A DNA stretch of 48,334 nucleotides from Oscillospiraceae bacterium (GTDB lineage Bacteria; Bacillota; Clostridia; Oscillospirales; Oscillospiraceae): contig SVLB01000018.1 of NCBI GenBank assembly GCA_015068135.1, positions 1 to 48,334 on the forward strand, given 5' to 3'. Below the pieces are notes generated by a model, which saw only the letters and a list, made by a program, of their open reading frames with translations, did not search any database and was not told the origin of the DNA. The translations under genes and the position numbers were made by a program. How positions within the stretch are numbered: position 1 is the stretch's first letter; every line of letters begins with the position of its first letter. Below, piece by piece: positions 17,903-27,200 of the stretch.

Positions 17903-18513
17903 TCTATTCCTCCCGGATAAACCATATTCACATATAAAACTCCATTTTCATAGCCGGTAAATAGCACTAACATTTGACTTCCCGGTGGATAATCGGATGG
18001 CTCCGGTGACCCATCCTGGATCTGATAGTTTCCCCCACCGTTACCAATGGCAATGTTACAAGCCTGAGAAAACGCCACCTTAACAGAAGTTCCCAAGGGG
18101 ATCTGCCGGGTATCCGGCAGGCCAATTACCACGGCCTCCGGCCCATCCGATGTCCACTGGGTGATCTCAAGGATCACAGAAGGCTGTTCCATAGCCCCCC
18201 CGTTAACACCATAGTCGGCAGGTGAACAGGGGTCCATGTCTGCCGGGGCCTGGGTGGGAATGGCGCCATCGCTGGATCCTACATGGGCCTGGGTTTCATT
18301 GGATAGCTGAACCCCGGCGGGATAGCCGGTTTTCTTCGGTGGATCTTGTCCCCAGGGCAGGAGCATTGCACTTACAAAAACAAGGAGCAGGCAGGCCGCC
18401 GCGGCGATCCAAAAAAAGCCCCGGTTACTGCCCCTTCCTAGGGGTGCTTCTGCTTCTTCCACAAAGCGCTCGTCCACCTGGTCCAGGGCCTGCAATAAGT
18501 CTTTTCCCTTCAA
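17899..18513 (-). CDS. Putative anti-sigma factor, single-pass membrane protein
   Basis: 204 residues from a TTG start at 18513 that overlaps the sigma gene stop as TTGA; GGGGGTG lies upstream. A short cytoplasmic N-terminus (residues 1-32: MKGKDLLQALDQVDERFVEEAE) precedes one membrane helix (about 34-53, FFWIAAAACLLLVFVSAML) and a 150-residue exported domain with no recognised family. No zinc-binding HxxxCxxC motif is seen, so the anti-sigma call rests on topology and on position between an ECF sigma and a surface protein. Confidence 0.7.
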   Translation of the reverse strand: MKGKDLLQALDQVDERFVEEAEAPLGRGSNRGFFWIAAAACLLLVFVSAMLLPWGQDPPKKTGYPAGVQLSNETQAHVGSSDGAIPTQAPADMDPCSPADYGVNGGAMEQPSVILEITQWTSDGPEAVVIGLPDTRQIPLGTSVKVAFSQACNIAIGNGGGNYQIQDGSPEPSDYPPGSQMLVLFTGYENGVLYVNMVYPGGIE

Positions 18514-19061
18514 AGGGACACCCCCTTCCTTTCCAAATATGTCCGCAATTGATTCCGGGTCCGGTGGAGCCCGGTTTTTACTTTACTTTGGGTGATGCCC
18601 AACTGGGAGGCGATCTGTGCCACGGAGTCTCCAAACCAGTACCGCCGCAGAAAGATCACCCGACGTTCTTTGGGAAGCTGTGCCAAAAAGGCATTGAGCC
18701 ATTCCCCCAGCTCCCGGCTGTCCGAATCGGGCAGGGTCCCTTTATCGGGGATACAAAGCTCCATCTCCCGGGTCAGCTCCACCACCTGGGCACTGCGTTT
18801 TTGGGCACTGCACCGCTCCAGCAGGTTCAAACACCGGTTACGGCACAGCTTTGCCAAATAGGCAAAGAAATGGGTCGGTCTTTGGGGTGGGATGGAATTC
18901 CAAGCGGCTAAATAGGTATCGTTTACCGCCTCCCGGGCATCTTCCTCCTCCAAAAAACGTCGGGCAAGACCGTGCAGACGGCTTCCGTACACCGCCTGGG
19001 TCTGGGAGAGGGCCTCTTCCTCCCGATCCCAATACAGCTGTATGATCTTTTCGTCCTCCAC
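18510..19061 (-). CDS. ECF-type RNA polymerase sigma factor
   Basis: 183 residues from a GTG start at 19061 behind GAGGAGGTGA. Region 2 spans about residues 10-85 (GLARRFLEEEDAREAVNDTYLAAWNSIPPQRP, then FAYLAKLCRNRCLN). Region 4 spans about 120-176 (LPKERRVIFLRRYWFGDSVAQIASQLGITQSKVKTGLHRTRNQL). First gene of the three-gene operon with the membrane protein and the serpin; all junctions are 4-nt overlaps. It probably answers an envelope signal relayed by the anti-sigma and drives its own operon. Confidence 0.92.
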   Translation of the reverse strand: MEDEKIIQLYWDREEEALSQTQAVYGSRLHGLARRFLEEEDAREAVNDTYLAAWNSIPPQRPTHFFAYLAKLCRNRCLNLLERCSAQKRSAQVVELTREMELCIPDKGTLPDSDSRELGEWLNAFLAQLPKERRVIFLRRYWFGDSVAQIASQLGITQSKVKTGLHRTRNQLRTYLERKGVSL

Positions 19062-19119
19062 AGTCTCACCTCCTCACCCTAATAGACAGATTTTTTGTGG
19101 AAAAGGTTACAGTTTTTGC

Positions 19120-19180
19120 AAATTCCGGTTTATCATAGCCTTCCCCTGGGGGAAGGCTTTGGGTCGATAAATTGGAATAT
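19120..19180. repeat. Second MITE-like palindromic element
   Basis: AAATTCCGGTTTATC (19120-19134) and CGATAAATTGGAATAT (19165-19180) form imperfect terminal inverted repeats like those of 10105-10196, around a 10-bp hairpin AGCCTTCCCC/GGGGAAGGCT. The core differs from the first copy. Confidence 0.5.
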
Positions 19181-19198
19181 GTGTTTATCAATGCAAAA

Positions 19199-19226
19199 CC
19201 GGAGCTGTTTGGGAAAACAGCTCCGG
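19199..19226. terminator. Terminator of the kinase/polysaccharide operon
   Basis: Perfect 12-bp stem (19199-19210 with 19215-19226), loop GGGA, TTTT on the minus side and TTTTTT on the plus side. Sits 13 nt past the FGGY kinase stop. Confidence 0.85.
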
Positions 19227-19238
19227 GATGGTTTTTTA

Positions 19239-20705
19239 TTACAGTCTGGTGACCTTCAGCATAGCCTCGTACAGAGCGCAGTACTTTTCGTACTTCTTCT
19301 CGTACTTGGCATGATCCACGGGCTCATACCGATGCTGGAAGGAGATGATCTTGTCGGCAGCCTCCTGATAGCTGGCATACAGACCGTCGGACACGGCACC
19401 AATGATGGCACAGCCCAGGCAAGCGGCTTCCTTCTCCGTGGGGATGACCACGGGCAGACCGGTGATATCCGCCTGAAGCTGGCACCAAATGGGACTCTTG
19501 GCACCGCCGCCGGTGGCAATGATGTAGGAAATCTCGGTACCCTTGGCACGGATATGGTCACAGTTCTTGCGGAGCATGAAGGCAACGCCCTCCATGACGG
19601 CACAAGCCATATCGTACACATCGCTCTCCTGACGCAGACCGAAGAACACACCGTTGGCATCGGTATCGAACTCAGGAGAGTTGGTACCCACCAGGAAGGG
19701 CAGGAAGATCAGGTTGTTGGGCAGATCCCGCTTCTGAAGCTCCGTGTTCATCTGATCGTAGGAGATATCGCCCATACAGGTACGGCGGAACCACTCCAAA
19801 GACGCGCCGCCGGACTCCGCCACGGGCAGCATAATATGGGTATCGGGCTGGAAGCCATAGTGCATGGCAATGCCGGAATCCCGGGGTGCAGGCTCAGCAG
19901 CCATGGTAGTCAGGGCCATGACCGTGCCGGTGGACAGGGTCATACCGCCCATCTGCACATTACCGGTACCCACCATGCCGGTGAAATGATCCAAAGTACC
20001 CACATTGACCTTGGTAGCCTGACTCAGGTTCATGGTCTTGGCAACGCCCTCTGTCAGATTGCCCGCAACGGTGCAGGGCTCCACCAGGGGGGGCAGCTGG
20101 TTCTCGGAGACACCGATGGCATCGAGCATCTTGCTCCAGTACTTCTTCTCATAAATATCAAAGTAGAAGGTAAAGGTGGCGATGGACATATCGGCAACCT
20201 TCTTGCCGGTGAGCTTATAGACCACAAAGTCCTTCAGCATCATATAGGTTGCGGCATTGTCGTAGATCTCAGGCCGGTTCTCCTTCAGCCAAAGAATCTT
20301 GGTGGCAGGCCAGGTGGGCAGAACTGCCATCTGACCGGTAACTGCCTCGATTTCCTCGTGGGTGAACATGGCGCTGAGCTTCTCGCACTCGTCCACAGAG
20401 CGCTCATCCATCCAGGAAATAGCGTTCATCATGGTATTGCCGCCCTTATTGAGGACCACCAAAGACTCTGCCTGGCCGGTAAAGGTGATCTGTGCCACCT
20501 GGGTGCCGTCCACCTGATTGGATGTGATCATAGAGCCGATCAGCTTCATGATATTACCGCAATACAGGTCTGCATCAAATTCCACGAATCCGTTCTTACG
20601 GATATACTCCACGGGATAGCTCTGCCGGTCTACCAGCTTCATTTCCTGGGTATAGATGGCCACCTTAATATTGGTAGAGCCAAGGTCCACGCCAATATAG
20701 TACAT
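19239..20705 (-). CDS. FGGY-family carbohydrate kinase, substrate unassigned
   Basis: 488 residues, normal for the family. ATP-dependent phosphorylation of a sugar or polyol. The N-terminal half has YIGVDLGSTNIKVAIY (phosphate loop), TFTGQAES, and ISWMDERS (substrate side); the C-terminal half has VGTLDHFTGMVGTG and TGGGAKSPIWCQLQADITGLPV. Annotation pipelines would often say xylulokinase, but the substrate-side motifs differ enough that I leave it open. It starts 11 nt after the PqqD-like gene, so it seems part of the polysaccharide cassette transcript. Confidence 0.85.
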   Translation of the reverse strand: MYYIGVDLGSTNIKVAIYTQEMKLVDRQSYPVEYIRKNGFVEFDADLYCGNIMKLIGSMITSNQVDGTQVAQITFTGQAESLVVLNKGGNTMMNAISWMDERSVDECEKLSAMFTHEEIEAVTGQMAVLPTWPATKILWLKENRPEIYDNAATYMMLKDFVVYKLTGKKVADMSIATFTFYFDIYEKKYWSKMLDAIGVSENQLPPLVEPCTVAGNLTEGVAKTMNLSQATKVNVGTLDHFTGMVGTGNVQMGGMTLSTGTVMALTTMAAEPAPRDSGIAMHYGFQPDTHIMLPVAESGGASLEWFRRTCMGDISYDQMNTELQKRDLPNNLIFLPFLVGTNSPEFDTDANGVFFGLRQESDVYDMACAVMEGVAFMLRKNCDHIRAKGTEISYIIATGGGAKSPIWCQLQADITGLPVVIPTEKEAACLGCAIIGAVSDGLYASYQEAADKIISFQHRYEPVDHAKYEKKYEKYCALYEAMLKVTRL

Positions 20706-20716
20706 GATGATCCTCC

Positions 20717-20983
20717 TTATTCTGTCACTGCACCCACGGACTGCAGACGTTCAATAAACGCCCGGGCATCGGCTTCAGCACGTTTCGGATCCACTTCATA
20801 GCGATCCGTAATAGCAGTAACCAAAGACTGCAGTGTCTGTTCTTCACGCAACTGTTCCCAAATGAACTTTCCCACAGCATTCAGATCCACCATTCCGGGG
20901 AAGGTTCTTGCCGCACGGCCCACAGGGACAAGCACAATTTTTCCTGCCACCTGACGAAGCAGATAATCAGGGCTTTGCTTCAT
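20717..20983 (-). CDS. PqqD-like small protein
   Basis: 88 residues from the ATG at 20983; AAGGAG lies 8 nt upstream and the gene overlaps the end of the kinase gene by 17 nt. The sequence is a whole PqqD fold: DYLLRQVAGKIVLVPVGRAARTFPGMVDLNAVGKFIWEQL, then a helical C-terminus DPKRAEADARAFIERLQSVGAV. PqqD proteins deliver peptide substrates to radical-SAM or other enzymes, but no such partner is seen here. In capsule-type clusters PqqD is often found with NTP_transf_5 proteins, as here, in a role that is not settled. Confidence 0.85.
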   Translation of the reverse strand: MKQSPDYLLRQVAGKIVLVPVGRAARTFPGMVDLNAVGKFIWEQLREEQTLQSLVTAITDRYEVDPKRAEADARAFIERLQSVGAVTE

Positions 20984-21806
20984 CGGGCATCTCCTTTTTC
21001 TTCTTTGCATGCTTTTGTTTGACTTCTTCCGATTTACCGCTGCGGCTGTAATCGTAAGAATAGCGGTAGTAACGGTAGCGGTAGCGATACTTGTATTTTT
21101 TGCTGTAGCGACCGTTGGAATCCTTCTCAGAGCCGTTGAGCACAAAGCCCAAAAGCTTTGCTCCGGACATTTCCAACTGCTTGACGCTGCGGCTGACCAC
21201 TTCCTTCTCCGTTCTGTGCTGGCGCACCAGCATCAAAACGCCATCCATGGACTCTGCCACCACACAGGCATCGGAGACAATGCCCACGGGCGGGGTATCT
21301 ATCAGGATATAGTCATACATGGCAGAAAGCTTCTCAACCATGCGGTGCATCCGGGGATTGCCCAAAAGCTCCGAGGGATTCGGAGGGATCTCACCGGAAA
21401 GGATCACATCCAGATTAGGGTACACATCCTTGCGGATGGCCTCCACTTCGCTGCACTGACCTGCCAAAATATTGGAAAGACCGGGGGTCGCTTTTTCAAT
21501 AAGCAGCTTTGCCAGGGTGGGGCGGCGCATATCGCCGTCGATGAGGACCACTTTTTTGCCCGTTTGGGCAAAAGAGATCGCCAGGTTCAGGGTCGTAATA
21601 CTCTTGCCCTCTGCGGCAACACCGGAGGTGATGCAGAATTTTTTACAGCCCTCTCCTGCCAGGGTAAAGTTTACGTTGGTACGCAGGGTCTTGTAAGCCT
21701 CCTGTACATAGAAGCTGCTGTTTTTATCCAGGATATGCCGACGCTGGTTTATAAATCCCTGGTTCTGCTCCTGAATGGAGTCCTTATCGGTTTTGAAAAA
21801 ACTCAT
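20967..21806 (-). CDS. CpsD/CapB-type bacterial tyrosine kinase
   Basis: 279 residues. Cytoplasmic BY-kinase that acts with the CpsC-type adaptor to control polysaccharide polymerisation and export. Walker A is SGVAAEGKS (61-69), Walker A' VVLIDGDMRRP (86-96) and Walker B YILIDTPP. The tail carries the expected autophosphorylation cluster, unusually dense: nine tyrosines alternating mainly with arginine/lysine between about residues 234 and 254. Start ATG overlaps the CpsC stop (ATGA). Followed by an overlapping PqqD gene. Confidence 0.95.
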   Translation of the reverse strand: MSFFKTDKDSIQEQNQGFINQRRHILDKNSSFYVQEAYKTLRTNVNFTLAGEGCKKFCITSGVAAEGKSITTLNLAISFAQTGKKVVLIDGDMRRPTLAKLLIEKATPGLSNILAGQCSEVEAIRKDVYPNLDVILSGEIPPNPSELLGNPRMHRMVEKLSAMYDYILIDTPPVGIVSDACVVAESMDGVLMLVRQHRTEKEVVSRSVKQLEMSGAKLLGFVLNGSEKDSNGRYSKKYKYRYRYRYYRYSYDYSRSGKSEEVKQKHAKKKKEMPDEAKP

Positions 21807-22567
21807 TTTTCCACCGCCTTATTTTGGTTTCCCGACTGGGAGGATTGATAGCTATAGCTGTTTCTTTCTTCGGCGTCAAAATTGGGGATCACACCAAGGA
21901 CGGGAGCATCACTGATCAGGGCCAGATCCTCCTCACCCTTGACACGCACGTCCATAAGTACCCGAAGCACCACATAGCCCACCGCTATCAGCACACCGAT
22001 AAGCGTGCCGTAGATGGCACTTTGACTGGTGTTGGGCGTGTAGGGCGCACCAGGCATACGGGCCCGGCTGACGATCGCCGCAGAACTACTCTTAATAATA
22101 TTGCTGATCGCCTCCGGTGCCGTATCGGCAATGGCATCTGCTACAGCCTTTGCTACCTTGGGATCTGCATGAGAAATGTTAACAGAAAAAATCTCCGTCT
22201 CATTCACTGCACCGGCAGTCATCATACCACGGATCTGATCTGCAGATACTCTGTAGCCGTGGGTGGCATACACCTTTTGTGCCACTTTATCCATCACATC
22301 GTAATCCTCAAGGATGATGATGTAACTGTTAACCAGCTGCTGAGAAGTGGCAAGGTCAGAGGACGAAATCACACCTTCCTGGCGGTACTCCGACACGGAG
22401 TTATTCACATATATCTTAATGCTGGCTCTATACAAAGGGGTAACAAAATTGGCTGTATAGAAGTACACAGCTGATCCCATTACCGCTGCACACAGCACGA
22501 TCAGCCAAATTTTCCCGAGGAGTGCGTAGAATATCTCCTGCAAATTGATCTGTTTTTTCCGTTCCAT
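21803..22567 (-). CDS. CpsC/Wzz-type chain-length determinant and kinase adaptor
   Basis: 254 residues from the ATG at 22567 (GGAG 8 nt upstream; the in-frame TTG at 22573 is too close). Two membrane helices frame an extracellular domain: about 17-37 (GKIWLIVLCAAVMGSAVYF) and about 182-202 (IYGTLIGVLIAVGYVVLRV). The Wzz-type proline/glycine motif PGAPYTPNTS precedes the second helix. The cytoplasmic C-terminus activates the neighbouring tyrosine kinase in this family. Confidence 0.92.
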   Translation of the reverse strand: MERKKQINLQEIFYALLGKIWLIVLCAAVMGSAVYFYTANFVTPLYRASIKIYVNNSVSEYRQEGVISSSDLATSQQLVNSYIIILEDYDVMDKVAQKVYATHGYRVSADQIRGMMTAGAVNETEIFSVNISHADPKVAKAVADAIADTAPEAISNIIKSSSAAIVSRARMPGAPYTPNTSQSAIYGTLIGVLIAVGYVVLRVLMDVRVKGEEDLALISDAPVLGVIPNFDAEERNSYSYQSSQSGNQNKAVEK

Positions 22568-22582
22568 TGCCAATTCTCCAAT

Positions 22583-23743
22583 CTAATTAATACCAAATTC
22601 CCGCAGCAGCTTTCGCTGCTGATCAATATCCTCATCTGTAAATTTCCGGGTTCCTTTGTGCCAGTGGGAAATCTTCCCCCATCGCTCTGTCAGGGCCTTC
22701 CATGCACGGACGATCCACGCCACCGGCAAAAGCCAGGGTCTGCCGATTACCCAGTCAAAGCGGTTTTCCAGGTCCTGTCTGGGATAGAAAATCTTATGCC
22801 AAAGGGCCGAGCCACGGCTTTTCTTTGGGGACAGGCAGATCGCATTGAGCATTGCCCGTTCTTCCTCGCCATGGGAGCCACTGGAAAAAATGTAGTCTGC
22901 CAAAGCCTGCAAAACCGGTGTTTCGGGGGCGCCGGAAAACCACCATTCCGCCAAGGCTTCCATATTCCGGGCAAACGCCAAAAGGCCAATGCGCTGCAAT
23001 TCCTGCTCCACCCACTGTCTGTCCATTTGGGGGCTTCGCAGATGTCTGCAGACCCAAATATCCAAAACAAACCGGACACCGACACCACCGGCCACAAAGT
23101 GATTGGCCAAATGGGCCATAACATTTATGTAGAAGCCCTCGTCTGTCATGATCTGCTCGCCTGCAGGTTGTCCCTCCGGCACATACTGCCAACCGGGATT
23201 GACCAATGTTCCCACCGGGCAGGAGCAGTGGATCAAATTGGGGTGAAACTCCACCGTCACACCCTCCGGAAACCGGAAGGTACGGTGATTGCCGTCACCC
23301 CGGCAAAGCTCCGCACCCAATGCCACCATGGCTTTGCGGATTCGGGAAAAATCCGATGCCTTCACCAAAATATCTATATCGGACATGGTTCGCAGGGTCG
23401 GATCCGGGTAGTTCTCCTTTAAGCACACGCCACGCATAAAAACATGATTGATCCCATGCTCCGTCAGGACCTGGGTGATCTGCGTGCGCACAAAATCGAA
23501 CTGGGTATCCCGAAAAATCGCCTGATGGGCAGAAGCCGTCAGCTCCGGTAAGACAGCACTCCCCTCCTGGGGATACTCCATAAGCCACTGACACATAAAC
23601 GGCCCCAGCTTATGCTGCAGCGCCAGCCGGACAGTCTGCGGTAAATACGCATTGTCAGGTTTGGGTAACGTCTGACCATGCATCCGCGCCCGAAGCATAG
23701 AAATCAATTGCATATGTTCGGTTTTCACGGAACTCACTCCCAT
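22583..23743 (-). CDS. Nucleotidyltransferase-fold protein (NTP_transf_5)
   Basis: About 386 residues. The N-terminal half holds the family pattern VFMRGVCLKENYPDPTLRTMSDIDILV (about residues 107-133), where the two aspartates of DIDIL are the likely metal ligands, followed by HRTFRF and VEFHPNLI. The C-terminal part is helical. Start is uncertain: ATG at 23743 has AGGAG 11 nt upstream, while GTG at 23728 has GGAG at better spacing. First gene of the operon with CpsC, CpsD, PqqD and the sugar kinase. The target nucleotide or acceptor is unknown. Confidence 0.82.
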   Translation of the reverse strand: MGVSSVKTEHMQLISMLRARMHGQTLPKPDNAYLPQTVRLALQHKLGPFMCQWLMEYPQEGSAVLPELTASAHQAIFRDTQFDFVRTQITQVLTEHGINHVFMRGVCLKENYPDPTLRTMSDIDILVKASDFSRIRKAMVALGAELCRGDGNHRTFRFPEGVTVEFHPNLIHCSCPVGTLVNPGWQYVPEGQPAGEQIMTDEGFYINVMAHLANHFVAGGVGVRFVLDIWVCRHLRSPQMDRQWVEQELQRIGLLAFARNMEALAEWWFSGAPETPVLQALADYIFSSGSHGEEERAMLNAICLSPKKSRGSALWHKIFYPRQDLENRFDWVIGRPWLLPVAWIVRAWKALTERWGKISHWHKGTRKFTDEDIDQQRKLLREFGIN

Positions 23744-23771
23744 CAAGGCGCATACTCCTACAGTCTATATG

Positions 23772-23801
23772 AGTATACCACAGCTTCCAGTCAAAAGTCA
23801 A
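23772..23801 (-). promoter_or_regulatory. Promoter of the polysaccharide operon
   Basis: On the minus strand: TTGACT (23801-23796), 18-nt spacer, TATACT (23777-23772), about 30 nt before the first start codon. Confidence 0.7.
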
Positions 23802-23856
23802 CTGATTAGAATAGAATTCAGCTGAAAAAGGTTGCCATTTTGGTTTGCTCAGATAA

Positions 23857-23885
23857 TTGACAATTGTCAGAAAAAACAGTATAAT
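23857..23885 (+). promoter_or_regulatory. Consensus promoter with operator-like palindrome
   Basis: TTGACA (23857-23862), 17-nt spacer, TATAAT (23880-23885). The -35 is embedded in the perfect 12-bp palindrome TGACAATTGTCA (23858-23869), a natural repressor site. Confidence 0.88.
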
Positions 23886-23917
23886 CATTACATATTTACA
23901 GTAAAGGAGCGTTTATT

Positions 23918-24157
23918 ATGGATCTTCTCAAAAAAGCATTCCCCATTTCCTTCCGATTTGCCGATAGCATCGCCAATCTGATCATCGGCATCTTAGTCTA
24001 TCTGGTAGGCGGTGCCATTGCCGGGTCTGTAATCGGCTTCCTCAGTGGCATTGCTGTTGTGGGTATTGTTTTCGGTATCGTAGGCTCCGTTTTGGGCATC
24101 TACTGCCTGGCCGGCATCGTCATTGAAGTGTTGGTGTTTTTGGACATCCTTAAGTAA
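23918..24157 (+). CDS. Small glycine-rich membrane protein
   Basis: 79 residues behind AAAGGAG. A short amphipathic start (MDLLKKAFPISFRFADSI) is followed by two or three hydrophobic glycine-rich helices (LIIGILVYLVGGAIAG, GIAVVGIVFGIVGSVLGIY, IVIEVLVFLDIL). No family recognised. It has its own perfect promoter with a palindromic site, which suggests strong but switchable expression. Could be a stress-type membrane peptide; not known. Confidence 0.75.
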   Translation: MDLLKKAFPISFRFADSIANLIIGILVYLVGGAIAGSVIGFLSGIAVVGIVFGIVGSVLGIYCLAGIVIEVLVFLDILK

Positions 24158-24242
24158 ATTTCCTTCGTCGGCGTACCGGGTACATAACGATCCACACATG
24201 TAACCACACCGCTATAAGCGAAACGTTACCGACAAAGCCGGT

Positions 24243-24279
24243 AAAAATGGGGGCTGCCTTTCGAGGCAGCCCCCAGTAT
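24243..24279. terminator. Bidirectional terminator between small membrane protein and beta-helix gene
   Basis: Perfect 11-bp stem (24249-24259 with 24264-24274), loop TTCG. ATTTTTAC follows on the minus strand and AGTATTTTG on the plus strand. Confidence 0.88.
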
Positions 24280-24283
24280 TTTG

Positions 24284-27200
24284 TTAGCCTACTGTTTCAT
24301 TTTCTTCAGGACCGGTGGAAGGCTCCCAGTTCAGCAGGGCTTCGATTCCCCACAGAGCCATAGCTTCCTTCTCTTCCTGGGTGAGCATAGTCTGGATGGC
24401 TTCGATCTGGCTCTGCGTGAAGCTTTCCAGCATCCCGGTAACCTTCTGAAGCATTGTCTTCATGGAATAGCTGACCGTGGCAGGCTCAATCACAGTGCCG
24501 TCCTTCAGCTTCATGAAAACATCGGCATTTACAGCCCTCTCGCCGTAGTTCAGAATATCAAAATCCCGAATCCTTAGACTGTATACCTTGTCAATATCCA
24601 GTGTCTCTGCCTTCAGGGTTCTGGAAACGGTGTGTTCCTTACCTTCCAGCCCCAAGACAAAACCGAAGCTGTCCAGTTTCGCCAGCACTTCGCTGTCACC
24701 GCAGAACTGTGCCTTGTAGCCAAAGCCCTTGTTGCCGGTACGCAGGGACACATTGGTAATGCCCACAAAGACCCGGTGGAAGGTGTAGCCGGTCTCATCG
24801 GCAATGGGCATATAACGGCGGGCACCCCCTACCTGGGCAGCGGTCAGCACATCATTCACATCGGACATTGCTACCGAAACCGTGCCCTCGATACGTCCAC
24901 ACTTTGTAGCGTCATAGGTATCATTCTCGCTGTCCATACCGTAGAGCTTGCCCTCGCCGGTAACAGAACCGGTGAGCACGTAGCCGTTCAGGTCCAGGAT
25001 CACATCGTCAGTCAAAACGATATTCTCGGTCACATTGGCAAGCAGACGAATATGGGTCGCATTTTCATCGGCCATGGCCTCAGCAACCGTCAGATAGGGA
25101 GTGCCGATCTGGTCGCCGTTGACAGCGCGTACCACGCCTGTCTGCATAGTCAGGGTCGCATTGCCCTCCGCATCGGTTGCGGCGGTAATGACCCCGGTGA
25201 TAGTGGAGGGAACAAAGGCCTCCGCACAGCCGGTAGTCCCCAGCTCCGCAAAGGTATAAGGCTTCACATGGGTATCGATTGCCACCAAAGCCCCCTCCTC
25301 CAGACCTGTGGCATCAATCACAACGCCCGCATTGTTGGAATCGGTAATGGTATACAGCTGACGCACTCCGGTGATCAGCTTGCCCTCCTCGTCAAAGCGG
25401 GCAATGGTGGGAGTGCCGGACAGGGTCACCGCGCTCATGCTCTGATGCAGGCTCACACCGCCGTCAATGACAGCCGTATCGCACACGGTGAGGCTGGATC
25501 CGCCCGAGCTGTAGAGGTTGCGAATATCCTCGCCTCCACGGGTACCGCCGGAGACTACGGTGCCATCCTTCAGGATCAGATTGCCGTAATTAAAGATATT
25601 GCCGGACTGCTCTTTTACACAGTTTCCGTCGGTGACCGTACAGCCGCTCAATTGCACGGTCACATCCTGCTTGATATAGAGATTGCCGCCCTGGCTGGCT
25701 ACCTCACCGCCGGTAAGGGTCGCACCCGTCAGCGTAGTACCGGCAGAGGCATAGAAGTTACCGCCGGAGCCCTGACCGGCAGTGATCACCACATAGGACT
25801 GCGTTTCCTCATCCCAGGTCATACCCGCTTTACCGTCACGGATCACAGGGCCGCAGGCCGTGCCCTCCTTGGTAGCAAACATGCCGTAAATATTGCCGCC
25901 ATCCTGAGAGGCAACACCCTCCGCAATGGTGCCGTAGGTAATGGTGGTGTAACCGCCGGTAAAGATGTTTCCGCCCTTTTGTGCCTGACCGCCCTTGATC
26001 AGGGTCTGGTTGCTAACGATCTCCAGGGTAGCAACAGGGTTACCGTCCGCATCTTCCGTGAAATTACCGTTATAGATACTGCCGCCGTAAGCACCGGCAA
26101 CATTGTCGGTCATGATCGCTTTGTTGAGTTTGATCTTGCCACCAAAAATATAAAGACCGCCGCCGTTTCCGGTAGCTTCACCGTTATCAACGGTGACATT
26201 ATTCAACGTCAGCGTGCCCACGTTCAGATACAGATTGCCGCCGTTATAGGCATCTCCTTCGACCACGGTACCATCCTGAGAAACCGTAAAGCCAGCTTTG
26301 CCCCCACGCAGTGTCAAGCCCTCGATCGTGTAGGAACTGGGCAGATTGTTCAGATATATATTGCCGCCATTGCGGGCACTGACACCGTCCGCGATCACAG
26401 CCGTGTCGCTCTTGATGGCAAAACTGAGTACAGAAGCCACAAAAATATTACCGCCGGAGGTGGCGACGCCCCGCAGGATCTGCACATTCGTGCCGTTGAT
26501 GTAGAAGCTGGTGCCGGAGGCGGCGGTAGTGCCGCTGGCTGCCGTGTAGCCGGTCACGTAAATATTACCGCCATTGGTAGCCGCTGTGCCGTCGCAGACA
26601 GTGCCGCCGGAGAAGGTGGCTGTACCTCCCTGAATATGTAGGTTGCCGCCGGTAGCACCGGAGTAACCGCCGCTGATCGTACCGCCAAACATTCTAAGCT
26701 GTCCACTAATAAGGATAATGTTTCCGCCCTTGGCATTGGCACGTCCACCGGAGATGGTGCCGTCGTAAATGTACAGATATCCGCCATTCAGGCCGCCTAC
26801 GCCGCCGTTGGCAGCAGGCGTGGTATACCGGGATGTCAGATTACCGCCAAAGAAATGGAACTTACTGCTGGTGGTCGTGCAGAACACAGAACCATTGGTG
26901 GTTGCAGACTTGGCAATGACATAACCGTCAAAAACCAACTTGCCGTCCGTGCCCACTTCGCCGCTGCAGTCACACAGGTTCAGTATGCCGCCCTTCTTAA
27001 AGGTGAATACCCGACCCGCATAATCCAATGTCTTACCGTTCAGGCAGATGCTGACAGTGGTATTTTCCGCAATGGTAATGGTGCTGGTCAGCGTTGTGTC
27101 GTTTTCCAGATAGTAATGCCCGCCATCCGTAACCGTACCAGTGAAGGGCTCCCAAGCAACTGTAGCATCACACACATGGCTGTTGGCTGTAGTAGCGGTA

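Noticed and set aside
17899..18513. Zinc-binding anti-sigma (ZAS) domain
   Set aside because: No HxxxCxxC motif in the N-terminal segment; the anti-sigma call rests on topology and gene order only.
19095..20801. 568-codon plus-strand frame
   Set aside because: Shadow of the FGGY kinase gene, which shows all family motifs on the minus strand.
24632..26641. 669-codon plus-strand frame
   Set aside because: Codon-aligned shadow of the beta-helix gene 24284-27334; low-complexity composition and no RBS.
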